The notes beneath the pieces were generated by a model. That model ran no database searches. It saw only the letters and a program-made list of their open reading frames with translations, and was not told the DNA's origin. A stretch of DNA of 64,000 bases from Bradyrhizobium altum. Its GTDB lineage: Bacteria; Pseudomonadota; Alphaproteobacteria; Rhizobiales; Xanthobacteraceae. Shown here piece after piece: positions 17,234-26,425 of this stretch. How positions within the stretch are numbered: position 1 is the stretch's first letter; every line of letters starts with the position of its first letter. The stretch lies in NCBI RefSeq assembly GCF_020889705.1, contig NZ_JACMYP010000001.1, positions 62,001 to 126,000 on the forward strand, given 5' to 3'. The position numbers and the translations under genes were made by a program.

Positions 17234-19036
17234 ATGCGCAAGCTGCTTTACGCGACCAGCCTTGGGGCAATAGCGGTGTTCGCCGCCGGAGCTGCCAACG
17301 CCAATGACGAACTCCACAAGATGACGCAGAACCCGAAAGATTGGGTGATGCCGACCGGCGATTACACCAATCAGCGCTATTCGAAGCTGAATCAGATCAA
17401 CGCCCAGAACGTCGGAAAGTTGCAGGTAGCGTGGACGTTTTCGACCGGCGTGCTGCGCGGTCACGAGGGCGGCCCGCTGATCATCGGCAACATGATGTAC
17501 GTGCATACGCCGTTCCCGAACAAGGTCTACGCTATTGACCTTTCCAAGGACAATCAGATCGTCTGGAAGTACGAGCCGAAGCAGGATCCGAACGTCATTC
17601 CGGTGATGTGCTGCGACACGGTCAATCGCGGCGTCGCCTATGGTGACGGCAAGATCATCCTGCATCAGGCCGATACCACGCTGGTCGCGCTCGATGCGAA
17701 GACCGGCAAGGTGGAGTGGAGCGTCAAGAACGGCGATCCGAGCAAGGGATCGACCGGTACGTCGGCGCCGATGGTCGTCAAGGACAAGGTCCTGGTCGGC
17801 ATCTCCGGCGGCGAGTTCGGCGTCCAGGCCCACATGACGGCCTACGATCTCAAGACCGGCAAGCTGGTCTGGCGTGGCTTCTCGGAAGGTCCGGATGACC
17901 AGATCCTGGTCGACGACAAGACCACCGAGCTTGGCAAGCCGATCGGCAAGGACTCGAGCCTGAAGACGTGGCAAGGCGATCAGTGGAAGATCGGCGGCGG
18001 CGCGACCTGGGGCTGGATCTCCTACGATCCCGAACTCAACCTCGTCTATTACGGATCGGGCAACCCCTCGACCTGGAATCCGAAGCAGCGTCCCGGCGAC
18101 AACAAGTGGTCGATGACGATCTGGGCGCGTAACCCGGATACCGGCGTTGCCAAGTGGGTCTATCAGATGACGCCCCATGACGAATGGGACTATGACGGCG
18201 TCAACGAGATGATCCTCTCGGATCAGAGCATCGACGGGAAGGCACGCAAGCTGTTGACGCACTTCGATCGTAACGGCCTCGGCTACACGCTCGATCGCGC
18301 CACCGGCGAACTGCTGGTCGCCGAGAAGTATGATCCGAAGGTGAACTGGACCTCCGGCGTCGACATGAACAAGAGCTCGCCGACCTATGGTCGTCCGAAG
18401 GTTCTTGACGCAGCGTCGACCGACAAGGCCGGCGAAGATCACAACGTCAAGGGCATCTGCCCGGCGGCGCTGGGTTCGAAGGACGAGCAGCCGGCGGCCT
18501 ACTCGCCGGACACGCAGCTGTTCTACGTGCCGACCAACCACGTCTGCATGGACTACGAGCCGTTCAAGGTGAGCTACACCGCAGGTCAGCCCTATGTCGG
18601 CGCGACGCTGTCGATGTATCCGCCTCCCGGTGAGACCAACATGGGCAACTTCATCGCCTGGGACGGCAAGACCGGCAAGATCGTGTGGTCGAACAAGGAG
18701 CAGTTCTCGGTCTGGTCGGGTGCACTCGCGACCGCCGGCGGCGTGGTGTTCTACGGCACGCTGGAAGGCTACCTGAAGGCAGTCGACGCCAAGACGGGCA
18801 AGGAGCTCTACAAGTTCAAGACTCCGTCCGGCATCATCGGCAACGTCACCACCTATGAGAACGACGGCAGGCAGTACGTCGCCGTGCTGTCGGGTGTTGG
18901 CGGTTGGGCAGGCATCGGCCTCGCGGCCGGTCTGACTGATCCGACGGCCGGTCTCGGTGCAGTCGGCGGCTACGCAGCGCTGAGCAACTACACCGCGCTC
19001 GGCGGAACGCTCACCGTGTTCTCGCTGCCGCAGTGA
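17234..19036 (+). CDS. xoxF: Lanthanide-dependent PQQ methanol dehydrogenase
   Basis: 600 aa with a signal peptide (residues 1-23, NANDE after cleavage). It oxidises methanol to formaldehyde or formate in the periplasm using PQQ. The catalytic Asp319 and the extra Asp321 form the DYDG motif that marks lanthanide-dependent XoxF; calcium-dependent MxaF has Ala at the second site. Other metal ligands Glu194 (GGEFG) and Asn277 (GSGNPS) and the adjacent-cysteine disulfide (Cys126-Cys127) are present. W-motifs of an eight-bladed propeller recur. A GGGAGGAAA site lies 9 bp before the ATG. No mxaI subunit gene occurs in the window. Confidence 0.97.
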   Translation: MRKLLYATSLGAIAVFAAGAANANDELHKMTQNPKDWVMPTGDYTNQRYSKLNQINAQNVGKLQVAWTFSTGVLRGHEGGPLIIGNMMYVHTPFPNKVYAIDLSKDNQIVWKYEPKQDPNVIPVMCCDTVNRGVAYGDGKIILHQADTTLVALDAKTGKVEWSVKNGDPSKGSTGTSAPMVVKDKVLVGISGGEFGVQAHMTAYDLKTGKLVWRGFSEGPDDQILVDDKTTELGKPIGKDSSLKTWQGDQWKIGGGATWGWISYDPELNLVYYGSGNPSTWNPKQRPGDNKWSMTIWARNPDTGVAKWVYQMTPHDEWDYDGVNEMILSDQSIDGKARKLLTHFDRNGLGYTLDRATGELLVAEKYDPKVNWTSGVDMNKSSPTYGRPKVLDAASTDKAGEDHNVKGICPAALGSKDEQPAAYSPDTQLFYVPTNHVCMDYEPFKVSYTAGQPYVGATLSMYPPPGETNMGNFIAWDGKTGKIVWSNKEQFSVWSGALATAGGVVFYGTLEGYLKAVDAKTGKELYKFKTPSGIIGNVTTYENDGRQYVAVLSGVGGWAGIGLAAGLTDPTAGLGAVGGYAALSNYTALGGTLTVFSLPQ

Positions 19037-19053
19037 GCTGAGCAACCCTCGTT

Positions 19054-19083
19054 CCGGCGCATGGAGCGATCTCCATGCGCCGG
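19054..19083 (+). terminator. Strong hairpin between xoxF and xoxG
   Basis: A perfect 13-base stem (CCGGCGCATGGAG with CTCCATGCGCCGG) closes on a CGAT loop 17 bases after the xoxF stop. No T-run follows, so it is more likely an mRNA-stabilising or attenuating hairpin than a classic terminator. It would favour high xoxF and lower xoxG levels. Confidence 0.7.
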
Positions 19084-19109
19084 TCCGTCTTCAATCCGCA
19101 CGCGAGGAT

Positions 19110-19637
19110 ATGCTTTTGCGTAAGATCTGGTTTGTGACTGCCGCGATCTTCGTCGTGGTAATGGGAGGAGTTGCCTCCGCCGAGGACGTAGGTGATCCGG
19201 CCGCCGTCAAGTCCGAGGACGGCAAGTATCTCGACAGGGATGGAAACCCGACGTTCAAGGTCGCGTCCGACGGTACGGTGGACTGGTACACCTACTCGGG
19301 CTACCGCCGCTATCATTCGGAGTGCCACGTCTGCCACGGACCCGACGGCATGGGCTCGACTTACGCGCCGGCTTTGAAGGATTCGTTGAAGACCATGAGC
19401 TATCCCGACTTCATGGGCGTGGTCGCGAGCGGGCGCAAGAACGTGTCGACGTCGCAGGAAAACGTCATGCCGGCATTCGGCGATAACCCGAACGTTGCCT
19501 GCTACATGGACGACCTCTATGTGTACCTGCGCGCCCGCGCTAACGATGCGGTTGGGCGTGTTCGACCGGCCAAGCACGAAGACAAGTCGGATACCTATGG
19601 AAAGGCGGAAGACGCCTGCATGGGCAACAAGAACTGA
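19110..19637 (+). CDS. xoxG: XoxG-type cytochrome c, methanol metabolism related
   Basis: 175 aa. A signal peptide ends ASAED. The single haem motif is C72-H-V-C75-H76. Two additional cysteines near the end (VACYMDD and EDACMG) make four in all, a known feature of this cytochrome family. Met in NVMPAFGDN is a candidate axial ligand. It takes electrons from XoxF in the periplasm. It follows xoxF by 73 bp, across the hairpin. The ATG has its GAGG only two bases away; a TTG two codons later is an alternative start. Confidence 0.93.
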   Translation: MLLRKIWFVTAAIFVVVMGGVASAEDVGDPAAVKSEDGKYLDRDGNPTFKVASDGTVDWYTYSGYRRYHSECHVCHGPDGMGSTYAPALKDSLKTMSYPDFMGVVASGRKNVSTSQENVMPAFGDNPNVACYMDDLYVYLRARANDAVGRVRPAKHEDKSDTYGKAEDACMGNKN

Positions 19638-19687
19638 GCGTGACCGGCGCGAATGACAAACCTGTTTGATGTTTTGTGGAGACCAAG

Positions 19688-20797
19688 ATGAAGACCCGCG
19701 CCGCAGTCGCATTCGAAGCCAAGAAGCCGCTTGAGATCGTCGAGCTCGACCTGGAAGGCCCCAAGGCCGGTGAGGTCCTTGTCGAGATCAAGGCGACGGG
19801 CATCTGTCACACCGATGCCTACACGCTCGACGGCTTCGACAGCGAAGGCATCTTTCCCTCGGTCCTCGGGCACGAAGGCGCCGGCATCGTTCGCGAGGTC
19901 GGCGCCGGCGTGACGTCGGTGAAGCCTGGCGATCACGTGATCCCGCTCTACACGCCCGAATGCCGCCAGTGCAAAAGCTGCCTGAGCCAGAAGACCAATC
20001 TCTGCACCGCGATCCGCGCGACGCAGGGCAAGGGCGTGATGCCCGATGGCACCTCGCGCTTCAGCTACAAGGGCAAAACGGTCTTCCACTATATGGGCTG
20101 CTCGACCTTCTCGAACTTCACCGTGCTGCCGGAGATCGCGGTGGCGAAGATCCGCGAGGACGCGCCGTTCGACAAGAGCTGCTACATCGGCTGCGGCGTC
20201 ACCACCGGCGTCGGTGCTGTCGTCAACACCGCCAAGGTGACGCCGGGCTCCAACGTCGTGGTGTTCGGCCTCGGCGGCATCGGCCTCAACGTGATCCAGG
20301 GCGCCAAGATGGTCGGCGCCGACAAGATCATCGGCGTCGACATCAACGACTCCAAGGACAATTGGGGCCGCCAGTTCGGCATGACGCATTTCGTCAACCC
20401 GACCAAGGTGAGCGGCGATATCGTGCAGCACCTGGTTGGCCTCACCGACGGCGGCGCCGACTACACCTTCGACTGCACCGGCAACACCAACGTGATGCGT
20501 CAGGCGCTGGAAGCCTGCCACCGCGGCTGGGGCGTGTCGGTCGTGATCGGCGTCGCGGAATCCGGCAAGGAGATCGCGACCCGGCCGTTCCAGCTCGTCA
20601 CCGGACGGGTCTGGAAGGGTACTGCGTTCGGCGGCGCGCGCGGCCGTACCGACGTGCCGAAGATCGTCGACTGGTACATGAACGGAAAGATCCAGATCGA
20701 TCCGATGATCACCCACGTGCTGAAGCTCGACGAGATCAACAAGGGCTTCGACCTGATGCACGAGGGCAAGTCGATCCGTTCGGTCGTCGTGTTCTAA
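19688..20797 (+). CDS. flhA: S-(hydroxymethyl)glutathione dehydrogenase (class III ADH)
   Basis: 369 aa. It oxidises S-hydroxymethylglutathione to S-formylglutathione with NAD+. Catalytic zinc ligands are in [10 protein letters not shown] and GHEGAG plus Cys in YIGCGVTTG. The structural zinc loop has four Cys ([15 protein letters not shown]), and the NAD site GLGGIGLN is intact. The ATG at 19688 has a GGAG site six bases upstream. It follows xoxG by 50 bp and precedes gfa by 32 bp. flhA is the methylotrophy name (also adhI or frmA); it is unrelated to the flagellar flhA. Confidence 0.95.
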   Translation: MKTRAAVAFEAKKPLEIVELDLEGPKAGEVLVEIKATGICHTDAYTLDGFDSEGIFPSVLGHEGAGIVREVGAGVTSVKPGDHVIPLYTPECRQCKSCLSQKTNLCTAIRATQGKGVMPDGTSRFSYKGKTVFHYMGCSTFSNFTVLPEIAVAKIREDAPFDKSCYIGCGVTTGVGAVVNTAKVTPGSNVVVFGLGGIGLNVIQGAKMVGADKIIGVDINDSKDNWGRQFGMTHFVNPTKVSGDIVQHLVGLTDGGADYTFDCTGNTNVMRQALEACHRGWGVSVVIGVAESGKEIATRPFQLVTGRVWKGTAFGGARGRTDVPKIVDWYMNGKIQIDPMITHVLKLDEINKGFDLMHEGKSIRSVVVF

Positions 20798-20829
20798 AAT
20801 CAAAACACCAAGCACTAGAGGATAGGTCA

Positions 20830-21420
20830 ATGACTGTTCATATCCACCCGTCAGTCGACAATGGCGTCAAGCAAGGCTCCGGCAGTTTTGCCGGTGGTAC
20901 GCTGGTCTGCAAATGCGCGGACAAGAAGGTCAAGGTCGGGGTCAAGGGCGACGTCGCCCACAACCACGCCTGTGGCTGCACCAAATGCTGGAAGCCTTCG
21001 GGCGCCACCTTCTCGGTGGTCGCGGTGGTCCCGCGCGAGAACGTCACCGTGCTGGAGAACGGCGACAAGTTGAAGATCATCGACGCCGCGGCGGTGATCC
21101 AGCGCCATGCCTGCACCGGATGCGGCACCCACATGTACGGCCGGATCGAGAACAAGGGTCATCCGTTCTATGGCCTCGACTTCATCCATCCCGAGCTGTT
21201 CCAGGAGTCCGGCTCGGCAGCGCCCGGGTTCGCCGCCTTCGTCTCGTCCGTGATCGAGTCCGGCGTCAAGCCGGCCGACATGGCTGGGATCAGGTCGCGG
21301 CTGAAGGAGCTTGGGCTCGAGCCCTATGACTGCCTGTCGCCGGCGTTGATGGACGCGATTGCCACCACGTGGCGAAATCCAAGGCAGCCTGATCAAGGCA
21401 GCCTGACCGCGGCAGCCTGA
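20830..21420 (+). CDS. gfa: S-(hydroxymethyl)glutathione synthase
   Basis: 196 aa. It joins formaldehyde and glutathione, feeding the preceding dehydrogenase. The zinc-binding cysteines of the Gfa fold are all present: CKC, CGCTKCW and [11 protein letters not shown]. It is the last gene of the xoxF-xoxG-flhA-gfa series. A terminator-like hairpin follows at 21517. The C-terminal tail (about 10 residues rich in Gln, Gly and Ala) looks poorly conserved. Confidence 0.95.
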   Translation: MTVHIHPSVDNGVKQGSGSFAGGTLVCKCADKKVKVGVKGDVAHNHACGCTKCWKPSGATFSVVAVVPRENVTVLENGDKLKIIDAAAVIQRHACTGCGTHMYGRIENKGHPFYGLDFIHPELFQESGSAAPGFAAFVSSVIESGVKPADMAGIRSRLKELGLEPYDCLSPALMDAIATTWRNPRQPDQGSLTAAA

Positions 21421-21516
21421 CAAGGGCGGCACGACCGGCCGGCCCTGACGAGATCCGGCGTCGGCAGAGGGCCTGCCGGCGACGGATATGCTGGTAGTAC
21501 CCGTGACCTTGAACCT

Positions 21517-21557
21517 TGCATGCCCTGCGGGCGACCACAGGGCATGCATTTTATCTT
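21517..21557 (+). terminator. Terminator-like hairpin overlapping the next start codon
   Basis: An 11-base perfect stem (TGCATGCCCTG with CAGGGCATGCA) and a 10-base loop are followed by TTTTATCTT. It fits a rho-independent terminator for the xoxF-gfa unit. The ATG candidates of the next gene (21520 and 21544) lie inside its two arms. Confidence 0.65.
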
Positions 21558-22497
21558 CCGCCTTGCCCTCGTCCTATCCCCGATCCTGGTGCTTTCGCCG
21601 GCCCGCGCCGCGTCGCCGGAGGACCGCTACATCGCCGCGCGCGACGCTGCGATTGCCAAATTCGCCAAGCTGTCGAACGACAACAAGATCAATGAGGCCG
21701 TCGACAAGGCAGAGGCGGCCGCGCGCGACGAGCTGAAGGGGCAGCTGGTCGCGATCCTGTCCCAGCCCGCCCGGCCTGGCTTTGCCCCGGCCCAGCTCAA
21801 CCTCGACACTCTATATAAAGGCGATATGGGGTTCGGCATGCTGGACGGCCTGCGCTTCGATGCCGACCCCGGCGGGGACGGCGGCAAGATCGGCGAGGAG
21901 CGCGCCGACGGCAGCTTTGTCGAACCGAAGGCCCATATCATCGTCACCTCCGAAGCCCTGTTCACGCGCTGGCTGCACGAGCACAAGACCTGGTGGGACA
22001 AGGGCAGCAAGAATGTGCCGCAGCAGGTCGAACCGGCCCTGAAGTTCGAGGGCCTGTACACCCAGGCGATTTCGACCGATGCCGCGGTGATCAATTTCAA
22101 CGAGCTGCCGCTCGCCAAACCGGCGTCGGCAACCCTGACTTACGGTTTCCTCGCCGGCCGCACTCAGGATTCAACCCCTGAGGCCGCCGACGAGGTGTTC
22201 GTCGCGGCTCTCGCCAACGGCAAGTTCTACATCGCCTATGGCGAGATCGAGCCCACCGTGCAGGTGCCGGCCTGCGCGACGATCCGCGCCGACTACAACA
22301 AGCGGGCGGATGAAGCGGACGAGAAGCTGCGTCAGAAGCGGATCGACAAGAAGGCCTATGACAAGCTCGGCGACCTGCGCCAGCAGGGCGAGGATGCATT
22401 CAAGCGCTGCTTCGTCCAGCACGCCCCGGAACAACCGGCATTCGCCGAAGCCACCAAACGGGCCCAGGCGTTGCTGGAGACGGCGCTCGGCAAATAG
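21544..22497 (+). CDS. Secreted hypothetical protein
   Basis: About 317 aa from the ATG at 21544, which starts a signal peptide ending near ARAASP. An in-frame ATG at 21520 would add eight residues. The mature chain begins with an Ala-rich charged helix and then has no motif I recognise. Three Cys occur in the second half (VPACATI and KRCFVQ among them). No clear ribosome site is visible, and the start is inside a hairpin. It lies between gfa and the epoxide hydrolase, on the same strand as both. Confidence 0.75.
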   Translation: MHFIFRLALVLSPILVLSPARAASPEDRYIAARDAAIAKFAKLSNDNKINEAVDKAEAAARDELKGQLVAILSQPARPGFAPAQLNLDTLYKGDMGFGMLDGLRFDADPGGDGGKIGEERADGSFVEPKAHIIVTSEALFTRWLHEHKTWWDKGSKNVPQQVEPALKFEGLYTQAISTDAAVINFNELPLAKPASATLTYGFLAGRTQDSTPEAADEVFVAALANGKFYIAYGEIEPTVQVPACATIRADYNKRADEADEKLRQKRIDKKAYDKLGDLRQQGEDAFKRCFVQHAPEQPAFAEATKRAQALLETALGK

Positions 22498-22573
22498 CGT
22501 TGCCTGATGGTTTGATCGGTTGGCGGTCCGACCCTATGTTCCCCAAGCAGCTTTCGAGCCTCGGGGAGACGCC

Positions 22574-23716
22574 ATGACTACCGCCATCAGCCCGTTTCGC
22601 ATCGCCGTCAGCGACGATGTCCTCGAGGATCTCCGCACCCGGCTGCGCCGGACCCGCTGGCCGGAAGCCGAGTTGGTCGACGATTGGAGCCAGGGCGCGC
22701 CGCTGCAATGGATCAAGGAGGTTTGCCGCTATTGGGCCGAGACGTACGACTGGCGGCAGCGCGAGGCGCAGCTCAACCGCTTCAGCCAGTTCACGACCGA
22801 AATCGACGGGCTCGACATCCACTTCATCCATGTCCGTTCAAAGCATCCCGAGGCACGGCCATTGCTCATCACCCATGGCTGGCCGGGCTCGGTGGTCGAA
22901 TTCCACAAGGTGATCGAACCCCTGACCGATCCGACCGCGCATGGCGGCAGCGCGGCCGATGCCTTCCATGTGGTGTGCCCGTCCTTGCCGGGCTTCGGCT
23001 TCTCGGCCAAGCCGACTGCGACAGGCTGGGGCGTCGGTCGGATCGCCACGGCCTGGGCCGTCCTGATGGAGCGGCTCGGCTACGCCAGGTATTTCGCGCA
23101 GGGCGGCGATTGGGGCTCCGCGGTCACGACCGCGATCGGTGGGCAGGACGCGGCGCACTGCGCCGGCATCCACATCACGCTTGCGATGTCGACCCGGCCC
23201 AATGTCGAAGGGCAGCCGACGCCGGAGGAGACCCGTGCGCTCAACGGCATCAAGTACTATGCCGACTGGGATTCCGGCTATTCCAAGCAACAGTCCACGC
23301 GGCCGCAGACCCTTGGTTACGCCCTGACGGATTCGCCGAGCGGGCAGGCGGCCTGGATCCTGGAAAAGTTCTGGGCCTGGACCGACTGCGACGGGCATCC
23401 GGAAAACATCCTCAGCCGCGACGAACTGCTCGACAATGTCATGCTGTACTGGGTGACCGAGACGGCCGCATCGTCGGCGCGGCTCTATTGGGAAAGCTTT
23501 GGGCCCGGCAAGCGAACCCCGCACAAGGTGAGCGTGCCGACCGGCGTTGCCGTGTTTCCCAAGGAGATCGTGACGCCGGTCCGCAAATGGATGGAGACGA
23601 ATTTCACCAACATCCAGCACTGGCGCGAGATGCCGAAGGGCGGACATTTCTCGGCGTTCGAGCAGCCCGAGCTGTTCGTTGGCGAGGTGCGGGAATTTTT
23701 CGGCAAGCTGCGCTAG
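22574..23716 (+). CDS. Epoxide hydrolase (alpha/beta fold, EPHN domain)
   Basis: 380 aa from the ATG at 22574 with a GGGGAG site. Residues 1-110 match the epoxide hydrolase N-terminal domain (FRIAVSDDVLEDLRTRLRRTRW). The hydrolase core has the HGWPGSV oxyanion motif and the nucleophile GGDWGS, with a late His in KGGHFSAFEQP. Substrates of the family range from juvenile-hormone-like to aromatic epoxides; the one here is unknown. It seems monocistronic and ends 17 bp before a palindromic repeat. Confidence 0.9.
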   Translation: MTTAISPFRIAVSDDVLEDLRTRLRRTRWPEAELVDDWSQGAPLQWIKEVCRYWAETYDWRQREAQLNRFSQFTTEIDGLDIHFIHVRSKHPEARPLLITHGWPGSVVEFHKVIEPLTDPTAHGGSAADAFHVVCPSLPGFGFSAKPTATGWGVGRIATAWAVLMERLGYARYFAQGGDWGSAVTTAIGGQDAAHCAGIHITLAMSTRPNVEGQPTPEETRALNGIKYYADWDSGYSKQQSTRPQTLGYALTDSPSGQAAWILEKFWAWTDCDGHPENILSRDELLDNVMLYWVTETAASSARLYWESFGPGKRTPHKVSVPTGVAVFPKEIVTPVRKWMETNFTNIQHWREMPKGGHFSAFEQPELFVGEVREFFGKLR

Positions 23717-23732
23717 TTGTGTAGTTCGATGC

Positions 23733-23815
23733 GTAGGATGGGTAGAGCGAAGCGAAACCCATCGACCTCGCGTGCGGCACGCATGATGGGTTTCGCTGTG
23801 CTCTACCCATCCTAC
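23733..23815. repeat. 83-bp palindromic element, copy 1
   Basis: Arms GTAGGATGGGTAGAG and its complement bound an 83-bp element with further inner pairing (GCGAAACCCAT with ATGGGTTTCGC). It differs from copy 2 at 24345-24427 by only one base, and the two bracket the GNAT gene. It resembles a dispersed Bradyrhizobium palindrome. Confidence 0.8.
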
Positions 23816-23821
23816 GAACTG

Positions 23822-24286
23822 CTACAGCAGTCCCCGGTAAATCCCCGGCGCGGAGCCTTCGATGGCCACCGCGCCGACGGCCTTCGAATAGAATTCGGCC
23901 GGCCCGACGCCGCCGATGATGGCGTAGCCGAAGCCCTGGTGTTTCATGTCCTCGAGACAGGCGAACAGCAGTGCCTTGCCGATGCCGCCCTGCTGCGCCT
24001 TCGGCGCGACGCCGGTCGGACCGAAGAAGTTGCGGCAGGCCGCGTCGTGGCAGGCGAATCCCACGATCTTCTTTTGCTGGATCGCCATGAAGCAGGAGAC
24101 CGGTTGGCGGCTGAACGCAACCTCGGTTTCGCTGGCCCACGCCTCGCTGAACGTTTCCCGCACCCAGGCCACGACCTTGTGCTTTTCGGGAGCGAGCGCC
24201 CGGCGCATGACAATTCCGGCCTTGAGCAATCGCTCGTAGGCAGGCCGGGAATCGGGCAGGGCATAGAGTTTGACGAGCATGTCCAT
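23822..24286 (-). CDS. GNAT-family N-acetyltransferase
   Basis: 154 aa. The acetyl-CoA site appears as GVAPKAQQGGIGKALLFACLE, the Q/R-x-x-G-x-G/A pattern of GNAT motif A. The C-terminal beta strand GYAIIGGVGPAEFYSKAVG follows. It would transfer acetyl from acetyl-CoA to an unknown amine. It is flanked by two nearly identical palindromic repeats, 6 bp after its stop and 58 bp before its start. Confidence 0.85.
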   Translation of the reverse strand: MDMLVKLYALPDSRPAYERLLKAGIVMRRALAPEKHKVVAWVRETFSEAWASETEVAFSRQPVSCFMAIQQKKIVGFACHDAACRNFFGPTGVAPKAQQGGIGKALLFACLEDMKHQGFGYAIIGGVGPAEFYSKAVGAVAIEGSAPGIYRGLL

Positions 24287-24344
24287 CCCGCGACCTTAAT
24301 TGAAAACGCGTCCCTGGGGCAAATCACGGGAGGAAGGGTGAGGC

Positions 24345-24427
24345 GTAGGATGGGTAGAGCGAAGCGAAACCCATCGACCTCGCGTGCGGCACGCATGATG
24401 GGTTTCGCTGCGCTCTACCCATCCTAC
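24345..24427. repeat. 83-bp palindromic element, copy 2
   Basis: Same sequence and orientation as copy 1 at 23733-23815 with one base changed in the inner loop. The near identity implies recent spread or gene conversion. Confidence 0.8.
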
Positions 24428-24436
24428 GAACTGCCT

Positions 24437-24539
24437 CGTCATTCCGGGGCGTGCGAAGCACGAGCCCCGAATCCATCGGGCCGCAGGCCTTTTGGATGAA
24501 TGGATTCCCGGTTCTCGCTTCGCGAGCCCCGGAATGACG
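24437..24539. repeat. Second palindromic element type, 103 bp
   Basis: Arms CGTCATTCCGGGGC and its exact complement enclose inner pairs (GCGAAGCACGAG region with CTCGCTTCGCGAG). It directly abuts copy 2 of the 83-bp element. It resembles another dispersed Bradyrhizobium palindrome. Confidence 0.75.
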
Positions 24540-24586
24540 GATCTGTCGCGATAGATTGCCTCAGTGCGGACCGTCGAGCACCGCTG

Positions 24587-24700
24587 TTATTTCCGCCGTT
24601 GCTTGTTCGCGATCCTGGCTTCACGTGCAACTGCCCAGAAATACCCGCCGCAGAATGCAACTATCGCAACAATCACAGTGGCGGCGATAATCTCTTGCAT
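24587..24700 (-). CDS. Predicted 37-residue membrane protein
   Basis: A short reading frame starting MQEIIAATVIVAIVAFC has one strong membrane span (residues 4-24), then a basic tail ending KQRRK and a TAA stop. A GGAGAG ribosome site lies eight bases before the ATG. The pattern of one span plus a positive C-terminus is typical of real small membrane proteins. No homologue is known to me. It lies between repeats and the divergent IalB-like gene. Confidence 0.5.
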   Translation of the reverse strand: MQEIIAATVIVAIVAFCGGYFWAVAREARIANKQRRK

Positions 24701-24798
24701 GTCGGCGGCTCTCCAAGTACACGTACCCCGCATGCGTGGGAATAATACCCACGCAAAGTAAATCTCGGTTTCGAGATGTGACGAGGCGGAGCCAAGGC

Positions 24799-25427
24799 AT
24801 GGTGAGAGTCAGCGCAAAGACAGGCGTCTTCGGGCGATCGCGGCTCTCGTCGTCATCGCCGGCATCGGTTCGGCGCAGGCCGCCCGAACCTCTGACAAAT
24901 CGGACGCCAGCGGGGGCACGGTCTCGATTCCGATCGACACAAGGAGCCAGACGTCCGCGATGGATGGCGTTGTCCGCCCCGTCCAGCTTCCCAAGGGCGT
25001 ATCAGCCGTCAGCGAGACCTACGGAGACTGGATCGTCAAATGCCTGCTCGATGGCGGTGCCAAGCTCTGCACTCTGGGTCAGACACAGACCTCCAAGGAG
25101 ACCAATCAGAAAATCTTCGCCATCGAGCTGATCGCCAAGGACGGAAAGGCCGAAGGCAATATCGTGATGCCGTTTGGGCTGAAGTTCGATGCCGGGGCCG
25201 TCCTCAAGCTCGACGGCAAGGATCTGGAGCAGACCCGGTTCTCCACCTGCACCGCGCAAGGCTGTTCGCTTCCGGTATCCTTTCCCACGGTCGTGACCGA
25301 CACCATCAGCAAGGCCAAGACGCTCACCGCCGCGCAGAACATCAGTAACGGGCAGGCTGTCGTCTTCAATGTCCCCCTCAACGGCTTCGCAGCTGCGCTG
25401 GAACGCACCATTCAGCTTGGAGGCTGA
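24799..25427 (+). pseudogene. IalB-like secreted protein with a disrupted signal-peptide frame
   Basis: The domain from about 24960 on (AVSETYGDWIVKCLLDG, then CTLGQTQTSKETNQ and LKFDAGAVLKLDG) matches the invasion-associated locus B family. These are secreted proteins with paired Cys. Its reading frame runs back through a good signal peptide (RLRAIAALVVIAGIGSAQA, about 24826-24882), but no ATG, GTG or TTG exists in that frame before a stop at 24759. An ATG at 24799 is in another frame; joining the two needs one missing base between about 24800 and 24828. A start at 24960 would give a 155-aa protein without signal peptide. Sequence error or true frameshift are both possible. Confidence 0.6.
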
Positions 25428-26425
25428 CCGGCAATCTCGTCAGCTCGCCAGCACCGGACCGCGTGCCCGTCGGTGCGCGTTTGAAGCGACGGCCCGGGCT
25501 CGCGCTGGCACACCGCTTCGGCGTAGCGACAGCGTGGACTGAATGCACATCCGTCCGGCGGATTGAGTGGATTGGGAAGCTCGCCCCTTGTCGTCGCGAG
25601 CGGTGCGCGGCGTAGCGGATCGGGAATGGCGGCGATCAGGGTCTGCGTATACGGGTGTGCCGGCCGCTCGAAGATTTCGCGCCAGCCGCCCGTCTCCACA
25701 ATGCGGCCGAGATACATGACCGCGACCCTGTCGCTCATGTGCTCGACCACGCCGAGGTCGTGGCTGATCATGATGTAGGAGAGGCCGAGACTCTCCTTCA
25801 ATTCCAGCAGCAGATTGATGATCTGGGCACGGATCGAGACATCGAGCGCCGAGACCGGTTCGTCGCAGATAACGATCTTGGGATTGAGGATTAGCGCGCG
25901 GGCGATGCCGATGCGCTGGCGCTGGCCACCCGAGAATTCATGCGGGTAGCGGCCGGCCTGCTCGGGCCGCAGGCCGACATGTTTGAGCATCGCCGCAACG
26001 CGTCCATCGATCTCGCTTTGGGCCGTCACACCATGCAGGCGCAGCGGGTCTTCAAGCGTGCGGCGAACGGTCTGGCGCGGGTTGAGCGAGGCGTAGGGAT
26101 CCTGAAACACCATTTGGGCGGTACGGGCCAGGAGCTTTCGATCGACCGATCGCTGGCCCGTCACGACGTGGCCGTCGAGCACGATCCTGCCTCGCGTCGG
26201 CGTCAGCAGCCCAAGCAGCGAAAGGGCGACGGTCGATTTGCCGCAGCCGGATTCACCGACGAGGCCCAGGCACTCACCGCGCTTCAGTTCGAGATCGATG
26301 CCGTCGACCGCGCGCAGCAGCCGCTGGCCGCCACCCAGCAAGCCGCCGCCGAGCGGAAAATGCACCGCGAGATCCTCCACGCTAAGGATGACATCGTCGC
26401 CAGGCTTCGCCGCGGGCTCATGCAT
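25412..26425 (-). CDS. dppF: Peptide/nickel-type ABC transporter ATP-binding protein (DppF)
   Basis: 337 aa. Walker A is GESGCGKST, the signature [14 protein letters not shown] and Walker [14 protein letters not shown]-terminal oligopeptide-ATPase extension has Cys residues ([14 protein letters not shown]) as in OppF/DppF. Its start overlaps the DppD stop by eight bases. The 3' end overlaps the convergent IalB-like gene by 16 bp. It powers uptake with DppD, B, C and A. The symbol denotes the family; the cargo may be peptides or other solutes. Confidence 0.9.
   Translation of the reverse strand: MHEPAAKPGDDVILSVEDLAVHFPLGGGLLGGGQRLLRAVDGIDLELKRGECLGLVGESGCGKSTVALSLLGLLTPTRGRIVLDGHVVTGQRSVDRKLLARTAQMVFQDPYASLNPRQTVRRTLEDPLRLHGVTAQSEIDGRVAAMLKHVGLRPEQAGRYPHEFSGGQRQRIGIARALILNPKIVICDEPVSALDVSIRAQIINLLLELKESLGLSYIMISHDLGVVEHMSDRVAVMYLGRIVETGGWREIFERPAHPYTQTLIAAIPDPLRRAPLATTRGELPNPLNPPDGCAFSPRCRYAEAVCQREPGPSLQTRTDGHAVRCWRADEIAGQPPS

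Noticed and set aside
17234..19036. Calcium-dependent MxaF rather than XoxF
   Set aside because: The Asp-Tyr-Asp signature and the missing mxaI gene point to the lanthanide type.
17132..19045. Very long minus-strand open frame (637 codons) opposite xoxF
   Set aside because: It mirrors xoxF codon structure in GC-rich DNA, has no ribosome site and no recognisable domain.
23733..24539. CRISPR-like array from repeated palindromes
   Set aside because: Only two copies of one 83-bp unit with a gene between them, plus a different palindrome; no spacer pattern or cas genes.
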